Shown: positions 21,746 through 31,936 of the stretch, piece by piece
Position numbering within the stretch: the stretch's first letter is position 1
Layout: each line of letters starts with the position of its first letter
DNA from: Portulaca oleracea
Taxonomy: Eukaryota > Streptophyta > Magnoliopsida > Caryophyllales > Portulacaceae
Length of the DNA: 64,000 bases
Assembly: GCA_029582165.1 (NCBI GenBank)
Contig: CM055868.1
Span: forward strand, 22,269,891 to 22,333,890
Direction of reading: 5' to 3'
Program-made: the position numbers and the translations under genes
The notes under the pieces: generated by a model
The model's input: the letters and a program-made list of their open reading frames with translations, nothing else
Databases searched by the model: none
What the model was told of the DNA's origin: nothing

Positions 21746-22325
21746 TGACAGACCTAAAACGTATAAGGTGTCTGTGTACCGCAAGTGTACGGGTCTGTGT
21801 AGTAATAAATATCGTTCTCTCTCAAGGATTTGGTTCAACCACGCACTGAACTAGTTCGCTACAAAGAATGCTAGGTCAATCCGAGGGTTGTGATAAGGTT
21901 TTCTAAAACTAAACTAAGGAAGCAGGAATTTTTAGGGTTTTAACCAATTAATTAAAGGGGTTTAGGGGAGTCCACTCTAGTCAATCATTCAAATTATCAA
22001 CAATCCCGGTGCGGGTAACAAGATAATTCGGGGTCTATAATCTTTCTAGGCCTTATCACATCGATCTTTTGATCCGAAGTGAGTTACGGTGATTAAACTA
22101 AACATTATTTCTAACTATTTAATCCAATCAAAGATAAAGAACATATTACAAATTGACCCTAGGAAACAATCATTATTTCTAAATATTTTCCAACCTATTC
22201 AATCTACGCTTTTCCAATTCAAGACTCAAACTTTCGTCATGTCGTCAAGAATCTAATACCAAGTAAAAGGCGGTTAGTCTGATTTTACCATGACATACAA
22301 TATACACAGCTTAAACGAACGAAAA
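21746..22325 (-). mobile_element. Athila-like LTR, 3' half only (minus strand)
   Basis: Reads on the minus strand through AACCGCCTTTTACTTGG, GACTAGAGTGGACTCCC, GACCTAGCATTCTTTGTAG to the terminus TTTAGGTCTGTCA, matching the B and A LTRs. The 5' half is missing: at about 22325 the sequence changes into C. It forms an inverted pair with the B LTR half at 31232-31874. Confidence 0.75.
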
Positions 22326-22599
22326 GAGAAATAATGATTTTCGTTCCTCAACTCTCGGACCAAATCTATCTTTCGCTGACTCTCTTGCGCCAAGGCGGTC
22401 CTTTACCAATGTATGAGGACTAAACCTTTCCTTCGCTGATGCTTGCCTTCACCTCTCTTCCCCAGCACGGCGAGATTCAATAGCGACAATCAGCCATCCA
22501 TGATAACCAGCGTCGGCAATGTGAGACACACGTATCTTTGGCGAGGATTTGAGGGTTGGTCTTCTCTCCCAATACTTTAGCCATGACTCAATCATCGAA

Positions 22600-23692
22600 C
22601 TTCAAAGCTTCAATTGATCGGGAGTTTCACACAGAAGCTCAGGAATATCCTGCTTGTGACCCATCTGGCGCTTCACTCGCACCGGAAAATAAAGGTCATG
22701 TGCGTCAAGCCTGCGAGACACACATAAGCATTACGGAAATCATGGGTCACATATTCGGAGATGTGCCACCATTCGTTCCACGATACGATCTCCCGAGACT
22801 CCTTCAAGAATGTAATCCATTCCGTTACTGAGCGAAGGTCGGTGTACTTCCTCTTTCTCTGACAATAGTTCGCCAACGCCGATGAAGTCCGGAACTCTTC
22901 GATGAGGCCCAAGTGCTCCATTAACCAGATCTGTCCAACAGTTAGCCAAGGTTAGATTGTACATCAAACATCCCAAAATAAAAAGAAAAAGAAAAAAGAG
23001 GCGAAAAACCCTGTGGGTTTTGTAAGCGAGAGGCGAGAAAAAGTCGATGATGGCAAAAAGGAGGAATGAAATACCTGAAGTAGCAGCGGGCTCCCTCAAA
23101 AGTCATGTTCTGGATTCGGATCATCCAAGCCCATCATGGTTGCCGCTAACATTAGGGGCACGGGATTGTAGCCTCGGGACATGTCATTCACAATTTGAAT
23201 TAAATTCGCCGGTCCAGTTCTTTTGCCGCCGTGATAAAAGCAAAACTCGCCAAGGAGACATAATACGAACGCTCGCACTCGTATCACAGGACCATATTCC
23301 AAAGTATTAGGAGATTGAAAATATTCGACTATAGTTTAGAAGTGTACCTTTTCGCCGAATATTGCCCTCCCGATGACCCGAGACGGAAGACATAAGAGCT
23401 CCTTGTATTGCTTGGGGATGTCCATTGGTGTTGGAGGCGACGTCGGCCGGGCAAAGTGATTTGTCCCAAGAATTGAGGACCATTCCTCCGGAAGGAGACA
23501 TAATTCCTTCCACGCAAAGCGGAAGACATGCATCTTCGGATCCCAAAAGGTCTCTACCGCACGGAGAAAATCGTGGTTAATTCTCACTTGTCGAAGACTC
23601 AAGAAGCTCGTCAGTTTGTATCTTCCGAGCTCTTTCTTATCATCCTTGGACAAGGTGCTCATCCAAGTTGCGAGTTTCTTCTTGAAAGCCAT
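22600..23692 (-). pseudogene. Antisense gene 1 of C: DUF7745-like protein, two exons, decayed
   Basis: Exon 1 23692-23075 starts MAFKKKLATWMSTLSKDDKK and contains VETFWDPKMHVFRFAWKELC, then VRAFVLCLLGEFCFYHGG and YNPVPLMLAATMMGL, ending GSPLLLQ. The intron has GT (23074) and AG (22931) borders; exon 2 continues IWLMEHLGLIEEF and EWWHISEY. This arrangement is that of the plant DUF7745 family, found in many transposon-linked plant proteins; function unknown. TAA at 23338-23336 and TGA at 23098-23096 interrupt exon 1, each one C-to-T step from CAA and CGA; a frameshift follows near 22690, after which the frame reads KRQMGHKQDIPELL. The name is from motif memory only. Confidence 0.55.
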
Positions 23693-23783
23693 GAGAACCG
23701 GGAGGATTTCTTTGAATTTTAGGAGAATATGCGGTGAAGGTCAGAAGTAGAGATGAGGAGTGATGATTCTATGCATAACATGG

Positions 23784-24012
23784 GGTATTTATACACCTCC
23801 ATTCAAGCTCAAAATGGAGAAATGAAACCAGCAACGATCACCTAGCCGTTGCCCTCCATATCCCATGATTTCAGCCCATCAAACAACGGTTAGCAAAAAA
23901 AAAGGGAAATAAAATCAAAACCCGCGCGGGTTTCGATGTGCCCAGGACCGTGACCACGCTCGCCCAAGCCCAAGACCCGGGCCTTCTAAGGAGAAAGCCC
24001 GCGCGGGCTTTC
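23784..24012 (-). promoter_or_regulatory. Promoter of antisense gene 1: TATA box plus two palindromes
   Basis: The minus-strand TATA box GTGTATAAATACC (23784-23796) lies about 92 bp before the ATG. Upstream of it are AAACCCGCGCGGGTTT (23918-23933) and the perfect 20-bp palindrome GAAAGCCCGCGCGGGCTTTC (23993-24012). The second differs from the family consensus by matched changes in both arms. Confidence 0.65.
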
Positions 24013-24420
24013 AGCCGACATGGGCTGCCCTTCCGCTGTCCGGCCCACCCGTTTCTGGTTGTATTTGGGCCATGGAGTCAAATTGGCCCGTTTTTGTATT
24101 TTTAATATTTTGGATCTTGACCCAATGATGCTCGGTTCTGAAATTTTTGATCGATGTTTACTCTGACACTTAAGTTTTCGTTCTTTTCTTTATTTTTCTT
24201 TTCCTTTTGGGGAAGCGAGATTAAGTTGGAATTAATCCTGTCATGTAGAGAGTCGTTCAATGCATTAATAAAATAGAGTTGTGCATTCGCCAAGTCATGC
24301 ATATAAAACAAGAAATAAAATTCATAAAAGTCTTGCATTAATAAAAGAAAAGTAGTAAAAATTAGCCTTGCATAACAAAAGTCTAAAAAATGCATAGACT
24401 CTTAGTTATCATCGGTTCGA

Positions 24421-27400
24421 TCACCACAGGGAGCCCGAATCGCCACTGTCTTCAACTAGGTCGGCACCAGCATGAGAAGTCCCAGCGTTAGAGGCACCAG
24501 CTGTATCGAAATAGGTGTCCCAGGAATAGTAGTCAGAACCAGGAGCTGTCTGCGGTGGTCCAGACAAGGGAACTTCGGAAGGATGCATGCACGACGGAAA
24601 TGATATGGAATGCTCCCGTAAACCAGCTAGCCATGAATGATAAGGAACACGCCACTCGACAAAAGGGGTAGGCCATATAGGACAGGTTTTGTAACCGGGG
24701 GCTGGCCAACCAGAAGAGGTAGATCCTCCTAGCCAAGAGTGTTGGGGTGCAAACCACTCTTGCGTACCCGCAGGCCATGAAGGACCCATTCCAGGAGCCG
24801 GGACCGGCCATCCAGCAGAATAAGAGCCAGAACCAAAGGAGGAGGCGTCGTATGGTGCAAGACGTGAGCTAGTGTCATTCGCTAGGGCCTGACCGCCAGG
24901 GTACCCTACGGATGCACCTGAGTCATGATCCCTCACAACAATCTCTCGACCACTACGAGCAGAACGCACTAAAGCTGGAGTGCGGCGAGAATGTGAAGGT
25001 CGGTTGGTAGGACTCGACTCTAAAGCATCCTCCACCCAATAAGAATGAGGTTGGGTATCGCCACCATACCCAACGTCGTGATGTGACCCCCCTTGGCCAA
25101 GATGCTCCTCTCAGGACATCTGAGCCATGTCTTCATCCATAGGGCGACGACCTCTACTACCAGATCCGCTACGATGGGACCCAGTGGAATGGTGACCTTC
25201 GACTATGATGCCTTTACCACGACCTTTCGGCACAACTGCTAGAGGAGGACGAGAGGACCCACCAACCTCCTCCTGTGATCGGCCCCGGGAAGAATATTCC
25301 TCTGCCGAAGAACGACGTGGGGGCTCCGTACGAGGAACTCCCGCAGTAGAGCGTCGAGGTGGTTCTCGAGGAACAGACTCCACAGCAGCCTCCATGTCAA
25401 CTCTTCCAACGGTATTCCCGCGATATCTGCATGAGCCAGTGAATGATCGGTTGACGTACTTCAACATGATACTCCATTCTTTGGTCATTTGCTTGAAAAC
25501 AGACCATATGGGCTGAAAGGCAATGAGAACAAAGGTTATACATGTATAAGTGGCATATGAGATAAAAGGAAGCAACAAGAAATGAGGGATTACTGGTTTC
25601 TGATCAAACTCTTGGAGTGTAGAGCACTGACTGCTAGTCTCGACATCTAAGAAACCGGCGATCTTTCTCCTCGCCGGTTGGGCCTCCATTTCAGCAGCCA
25701 CAGCATAGGGTCCCAGCTGCAGACTTTATGGTTAGGAATCGGTCAAAAGCACAACGTAGGAAAATTGGGAGATACCTACCACTCGGGGCGCTAAACGACT
25801 CAAGTAGCATTGGAATTCCTCGTTAAATTGCTCCTGTGGGACGTCATGCACGAAGTTGTCGAAATCTCGACCGCGAATCCAGTCTCCCAAGACGTCCAGA
25901 GCGACGCGCCAAGGCTCGAACATGTGCTCTGGGGGATCTTGGGGTATGAGGCCAAGATATCCACCCAGGATCTGCCTCGTAGCTCTCTCCCCCAGGTACC
26001 ATATGAAGCCTGAGGATCCCTCCATCAGGATGCGGAGGCGAGTATCGTGCTCAACTTGTTGCAAGGGGGTGGGCAATCCACTCAAATCAAAACCCGCCCA
26101 TGGGCGCCAGTTCACTTGGTCTTGTGAAAGAAAGAGAGCCATTTCAAGAATGGAGATAAAAATAAAGATGTCAAGCATAAAGAAATATCGGGGTGAGACC
26201 ATCTAGTGCACGACGGATACAGTCAAGACTGCACGGCTGGAATTTCTTCCCTCGAACACCCTCAGCGGTCCAGCGTTCAACAGCTGGGACCATCCTATTT
26301 CTCTTGGAGCGAATGCCCAAGGACAGGATATACTCATATGCCCATAACTACATGAATATAAAGTCAAAGAAATAGGAATAGAGTAGCACAAATACAAAGA
26401 GAAGAGTCTCGGGTACGTACCTCGAGCACCTTCCACGAAGAAGGACCATACTGAAAGCGGGTGTGAGACTCGTGGAGGTAAACTGGATCATCATCCAGTG
26501 TCAGTCTGACACCGCGACGAAGATAGAGGAGGAAATTCGCATACGCAGCCTTGCCCCAATTCAAGTTCCCAACCTCATTCAAGTCCAGAAGATTCCGGAA
26601 CTGGGTCAAAGTAATGTTATCCCCCCGGTTGGCAAAAACAGTGGCGGAGATAACATAAGCCAAGAAGATAAAGCGGCGCTGATCACCGGGCAAATTTTGA
26701 AAGTTGGCGTCACGGATGGGCGCCTCGAAGTGCGCATATGCGAGGTTGGACAGACCCTGACCTGGGCCTAAACGCGCTGACACTGGACCCAGCAAGTCCA
26801 AAACCATTGGCGGAATCTCGGCATCGAAGACTATGTCATACCCGCCCCAAGGAAGACCAGTGATCATAACAAAATTTGTGGGTGTAATCGTCATTAGGGG
26901 TGTTCATTGGGTCAAACCCGGACCAATCCGGACCAGACCGGATCGGACCGAAACCCGGAATTGCAAAAAATTTAGGCCAAAGACCGGACCAAAAACAACC
27001 AGTCCCAACTGAGACCAACCCGATGTGAATCTGGACCGGACCAACCCAGACCGGTTTGGACCGATTGAGATCTTTTTGAAATTTTTCTGTTAAAATTTGT
27101 AAATAGCCTAATTAAATAATTATGTAGTTTATGCTGGAAAATTTTAGAAAATAATGAATTATTAAAATTTAAAAAATCATATAATAATATGATAACATAC
27201 ATAACAATACGACACAATTTGTAGTCACACATAAATATATAAACAAACTCACTTGAAGCGCATAAATATATAATTGAAGTTACTGTAATTATAGTTAGAC
27301 TAAATGGCCCCTAAGTATAATATTAAAAGTTGATAATGATAGATTGAAAAAATTATATAATAACATTAAAGTTTACCTAATTTTAATCACCGTGTTTTCC

Positions 27401-28602
27401 ATTTACGTGAGTATTAATACCAATTTAGGACTAAAAGGATCATTAGATTTTAGAAATGGAATTATTCTTATTAGGTTATAATATATATGAAGATAGAAGT
27501 GAGTTTTATGGAAATTATGGATACTGATACTAAAATTTGTGATTTCTTGATTTTTTTTTAAATTTAAATTTTATAATAATTGGATTTCCTGTCCAGTTCG
27601 GATTTTTTCCGGGTTTAGACCGACCCGGACCGAAACCCGAAAACTAAAACAAGTTGGTCCGGAGACCGAACCGGTTACCATCACACGAAATGTACGACCT
27701 TTCCAGGCCACCAGGCATTTCCAGAACGGCATGAGTCCTGACGCAGTAAGAGTGTTGCTAACGAAATCCCCGAGAATCGAATTGGCTACCTTAAGGAGAT
27801 CCTTTAGGACGCCGGGAGTTTTCAGGATATCCTCCTAATGGCAAAACGGGAAAAGGCAAAATTAAAATCGGGGGCTCACCTAATGCATTGACCAAGGCAT
27901 AGTCTTTCAAGCCCTAGCTGGACCCAGCACCAACACTGGGCCCATAGCCATGGCCCGCAAGATAAACGAATTGGAAAAAAGTGAAACAAAAAAAAGAGCA
28001 AAAGAAAAAAAAACGGCCCAAATAAGCCGGCCCAGCAGAGCTAAAACCCGCACGGGTTTTGGGCCTGCTAATGGACCGCACCTACAGGCCCAAGTTTTTT
28101 TTTCTTTTTTGGGGTTTTCGGGCCAGAAACCCGCGCGGGTTTTCCCTGTTGAAGTGGGCCGTGTTTTTTTTTCTTTTTTCCTTGGGCCGGAAATGCATAC
28201 AACCCATTCTATTTCCTTTGGATCGGGTTTTGTCCGTGTCTCAAAATAGGTCATCATTGCGAATAAATAAAGGGACATCGTGCGGACATGCATATACATC
28301 ATTTCAAGGCATGCTTAAAATAATAAAAATCGACAAGACATGAAAAATAAAATTCGTGCTTGCTCATTTTTCATTATTAAACTAAGCATCAAAAGAGGAG
28401 TTTCAACGGTTACCTTGCCATGGGAACGGTAGAACCAAGCATGCTTCCAAGATTGGATAGTGAGATCCGAAGGGTCAGCATTTGCACCCGGAATAAAATT
28501 GCGCCTTGAAGACATCTCGTGAGGCCATGCCGCCACATGAGGAAGAGGAGGATTTCTGCGACCTCTGCGATGCATTCTTTCAAGAACTTGAATTATCTCC
28601 AA
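24421..28602 (-). pseudogene. Antisense gene 2 of C: plant mobile domain (PMD) protein, multi-exon, decayed
   Basis: Minus-strand exons by GT/AG borders and frame: 28602-28414, about 27913-27880, 27834-26421 (split by an insertion at 26895-27678), 26347-26200, 26120-25780, 25716-25594, 25512-24421. PMD signatures: LTIQSWKHAWFYR, ITPTNFVMITGLPWGG, NRGDNITLTQFRNLLDL then GNLNWGKAAYANFLLYL, LWAYEYILSLGIRSKRNR, VNWRPW, WYLGERATRQILG. The C-terminal third is low-complexity (Arg/Ser/Pro, then Trp/Pro/Gly-rich). Exons 3 to 7 join in phase; exon 2 to 3 does not with the best donor. TGA at 25110-25108 interrupts the last exon. PMD proteins are plant nuclear factors often carried by transposons; the role of this copy is unknown. 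Confidence 0.7.
26895..27678. mobile_element. 784-bp unclassified insertion in the PMD gene
   Basis: It interrupts the PMD reading frame and is flanked by a 3-bp CAT repeat (26892-26894, 27679-27681). The ends are GC-rich arrays of GGTCCGG/CCGGACC motifs; the centre (about 27060-27590) is very AT-rich with no ORF of note. One end starts TAGGGGTGTTCATT, common at termini of small plant DNA transposons, but the other end GAACCGGTTAC is not its inverted match, so class is undecided. Confidence 0.6.
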
Positions 28603-28690
28603 AAAGCAGTTTTTCTAGAGAGAGAAAGAGGAGCTTGGGAGATGATGAGAAGAAGTTGAAGATGTGAATGAAAGAAATGAATGAGGCCTG

Positions 28691-29000
28691 TTATTTATAG
28701 AAATGTTGAGTGAATACGAACCACTCGTTTCTAGGACTCGCCTCGAGATGCCAAATACGTTTCATTGGCAAAAAATCCAAAGGTCTTCCCTTTGCCACCC
28801 GAAGAAGAGACATGGCTGCATGGCTCTCTCTCGTCCACACGAAGCCTGGGCCCCACAATGATTCCTTCACGAGGAGAAGAGAAAAGAAAAAAAAAAAGAC
28901 CAAAACCCGCGCGGGTTTTGGACATTCTACGGGCCCAATTCTAGCGGCCCAGCGCCTTTCAATGGCGGCAGTGAAGGATATAAAAACCCGCACGGGTTTT
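28691..29000 (-). promoter_or_regulatory. Promoter of antisense gene 2: TATA box plus two palindromes
   Basis: CTATAAATAA on the minus strand (28700-28691) lies about 90 bp before the ATG, followed by a CT-rich leader. Upstream are the perfect palindrome CAAAACCCGCGCGGGTTTTG (28901-28920) and AAAACCCGCACGGGTTTT (28983-29000). Two further copies lie in the first intron (28043-28060, 28127-28142). Confidence 0.65.
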
Positions 29001-29119
29001 ATGCCAACAAAAAGCATCAGTGGCCCAAGATCATGCGGCCCAGCATCTTTTAACGGCCCAAGGGCCCCCAACATTCAGGTAAACATCTGAACCCATTTGC
29101 ATTTTTGTGAAAACTAATA

Positions 29120-29640
29120 CTTACTTTTGTGATGATTTACAGGTTGCCACACAAAAGAGCACCATCATCAGGTCGCCGCTAAAAAGGAACCATCTGTCAT
29201 CCAGTTGCCATACAAAAGAGCACCAACAGTGACAGTCGTCAAATGGTTGCCACCTAAAGGCCTCCACCGATGTCGTCAACGATAATCGTCCAATGGTCGG
29301 CACCTAAAGGCCTCCAACGATGTCGTCAGCAGCAGTCGTTCAAACGGGTTCCACATAAAGGGCTCCAACAACATTTTTCAGCAGCAGTCGTCCAACGGTT
29401 ACCATCTAAAGGTTACCGACGACCTCTTCATCAACATCAATCGTTCAAACGGGTTCCACATAAAGGGCTCCAACGACATCTTCAGCAGCGGTCGTCCAAC
29501 GGTTACTATCTAAAGGCTACCAACGACCTCTTCTTCAGCAACAGTCGTCCAACTGTTGCCACCTAAAGACGTCATCAGCCGGTCGCCATATAAAAGAGTA
29601 CCGCCAGCATCAAGACAGCTATGAAGTCTACTTTGACCTT
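29120..29640 (+). repeat. 3' tandem array of C
   Basis: Irregular units of about 60-90 bp sharing GTCGTCCAACGGTTACCATC-like and CACCTAAAGGCCTCCAACGA phrases, placed directly before the PPT. Same position as the arrays in G and H but unrelated sequence. Confidence 0.8.
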
Positions 29641-29660
29641 CGTCCTATTCGGACTCGATC

Positions 29661-29675
29661 AAAGTGGGGGCTCTC
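29661..29675 (+). other. C polypurine tract
   Basis: AAAGTGGGGGCTCTC, preceded by CGTCCTATTCGGACTCGATC, as in G. Confidence 0.8.
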
Positions 29676-31231
29676 TTTAGACACCGGGATTTGCATCGAT
29701 ATAATCCCGACTTATCAAAAGTGTAAATAAAACATCGAAGGCCGGATACATCATTGGGCCAATGTAGTAAGCAATGCAAAGCCAGTAAAACAACAAAGTA
29801 GAAGCGGCCCAGCCCAGTCACAAAACCCGCACGGGTTTTATGTGAAGAGAACGGTCTAGAACCAAGGCAAGCCCAAGGCGCGCCCCGACCCAGGGTTCAA
29901 TACCCGTGCGGGGTATCTGTGCCCAAAACGCACCGTTTTACCCTGGCGACGTCACCAATCCACGTATACATGATTTAAAACCCGCGCGGGGTCTATATTT
30001 GATAATCCGGCGCCAAAAATCATTTTTTGATCATTAATCCCATGATATTAGCACCATGTGGGTTGACCCTTGACCTTGACTTGATCCCTACATGATTTGT
30101 ATGGTTCGATCATGGGGATGTGTCCCCTTGATTTTCCCTCCTAAACCTACCCTTCATCACCTATAAATACCCCCCTCCATGCCATTCATTTTCACCAATT
30201 ATCACCACCATTATACACCCACCAACATACACCATTATTCTACCCTTACACTCCCTTAAACTCTCTCTACCATACTCATTCTCATATTACCTTCTCCTTA
30301 CTCTACCAAAATCACCACTCACATATTATCTTAATAACATTCCCATACACACCCTTTCATCCACCAAGTCAAAGGAAGTCATGGTTTTGATCAGCGCATT
30401 CGGATTCCTAAACCAACGAGGTTCGCCTTTATGTCTCTTTTGTTATTGTTATTTTAATTATGTAATTCATATTTCATCTTTATTACTTGTGCAAATTTTG
30501 TAAATAAAAATCTCGTTTTATAATGCATGTTAAGTATATAAAGTTTCGAAATTAATTAAACTTCTCTCCGCTCTTTTTCATTTAATGTCGATTTTAGTAG
30601 AGTCTGTTTTCTAACGGGCGAACTCAAGAATTCTTATAATTCTTGAATTCGTAACATTACCCCCGAGCTTAGAATCGGGTTTCGTTGACCGGAGTTACTT
30701 TTATTATTTTGGTTTGTCGATTTCCTTAAATCGGCTGGCGACTCTTTTACTTTTTTATAAACCGTTTAATTATTGAACATTTGAGCATACACTAAAAATA
30801 ATTAAAAGTGACTTAATATTTCCCATTCATTCAAGGTTTAAACAGAGAGAAAATGGGCCATGAAACGATAAAACCCGCACGGGTTTTATGGTTTCTAACT
30901 CATTTTCTCTAGCCTGGGAAAGCAAATGGTACGACCCAACGACAGACAAAACCCGCGCGAGTTTTGGTTGTTGGCGGCCCAGTTGCTTTCTTTTGGGCCG
31001 GAGTCATTGTTTGGGCCAAATTTGAGTTATATGTAATATATTTTTGGTGTAATTTCAAGTGTTTAAATAATAAAAAATGGATTTGTAAAATAAATAAAAT
31101 TTCACCACCCCGAAAATGAATTTTGAAAATAAAAATGTCCTTATTTAAGGATTAAGCAACCTTAGTCGGCTCTCGATCATTTAAGTAGCGCATCACGGAA
31201 AAAGTGGTCACTTTTTCTGGGGTCCTATAGG
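29676..31231 (+). repeat. C 3' LTR
   Basis: Starts TTTAGACACCGGG (TGTAGACA with one change). U3 has palindromes at 29822-29839, 29899-29916 and 29977-29991, TATA box CCTATAAATACCCC (30160-30172), then a CT-rich leader. The U5 side has two more palindromes (30868-30889, 30947-30966), the lineage block TTACCCCCG...GGCGACTC (30655-30744) and a 9-bp inverted repeat GAAAAAGTG/CACTTTTTC (31198-31217) near the end. The right border with the B LTR is approximate. Confidence 0.7.
29822..30172 (+). promoter_or_regulatory. C LTR promoter: palindrome cluster and TATA box
   Basis: AAAACCCGCACGGGTTTT, a variant ATACCCGTGCGGGGTAT and a half copy AAAACCCGCGCGGGG, 170-340 bp upstream of TATAAATA. Spacing resembles that of the two antisense promoters of the same element. 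Confidence 0.7.
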
Positions 31232-31874
31232 GGGATAAACTCGATGTCATTTTGTTGATTTTTGATTACAGTCTTGGTGTTAGGTTATCCTTTTATTCGT
31301 TTAATCTGCGTATATTGTAAGTCATGGTAAAATCTGGCTAACCGCCTTTTACTTGGTATTAGATTCTTGACGACATGACGAAAGTTTGAGTCTTGAATTG
31401 GAAAAGCGTAGATTGAACAGGTTTAGAAAATATTTAGAAATAATGATTATTGCCTAGGGTCAATTTGTAGTCAGTTCTTTATCTTTGATTGGATTGGATT
31501 AAAAAGTTGAAATAATGTTTAGTTTAATCACTTTAGCTCACTTCGGATCGAAAGATCGTTGTGATAAGTCCTAGAAAGATTACAGACTCCGAATTATCTT
31601 GTTACCTGCACCGCGATTGTTCATTAATTGACTAATTGACTAGAGTGGACTCCCTTGAACGCCTTTAATTAGTTAGTTAAAACCCTAAAAATTACTGCTT
31701 TCTTAGTTTAATTTAGAAAACATTACCATATGACTTTGGATCGACCTAGCATTCTTTGTAGCGAACTAGTTCAGTGCGTGGTTGAACGCAAATACCTGAG
31801 AGAGAACGAAATTTATTACTATACAAACCCATACACTTGCGGTACACAGACACCATATACTTTTTGGTCTGTCA
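31232..31874 (+). repeat. B 5' LTR, 3' half
   Basis: Corresponds to about 57590-58226 of the 3' LTR; begins within GGGGGATAAACTCGATGTC and ends GGTCTGTCA. The promoter half is lost at the junction with C. Confidence 0.8.
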
Positions 31875-31880
31875 AGTTTT

Positions 31881-31898
31881 TGGCGCCGTTGCCAGGGA
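31881..31898 (+). other. B primer binding site (tRNA-Asp)
   Basis: TGGCGCCGTTGCCAGGGA; one mismatch to the standard Athila site TGGCGCCGTTGCCGGGGA. Confidence 0.9.
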
Positions 31899-31936
31899 TT
31901 TGTCCCCCGAACCGCCATTGAACGAACGCGCTCTGG

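Larger units (their letters stand above)
22326..31231 (+). mobile_element. Element C: Tat-type retrotransposon part carrying two antisense genes
   Basis: Internal region (22326-29675), tandem array, PPT and 3' LTR of a plus-strand element. No 5' LTR, gag or pol is present, so the left part was lost. The internal region holds two minus-strand genes with their own TATA boxes and introns. Antisense extra ORFs near the 3' end are known in the Tat lineage. GGCCCA/TGGGCC motifs and the palindrome AAAACCCGCGCGGGTTTT recur through the element. Confidence 0.7.

Noticed and set aside
27950..28302. Open frames on both strands in the first intron of the PMD gene
   Set aside because: Low-complexity poly-Lys/poly-Phe frames from A- and T-runs between palindromes; the region is an intron by border and frame evidence.
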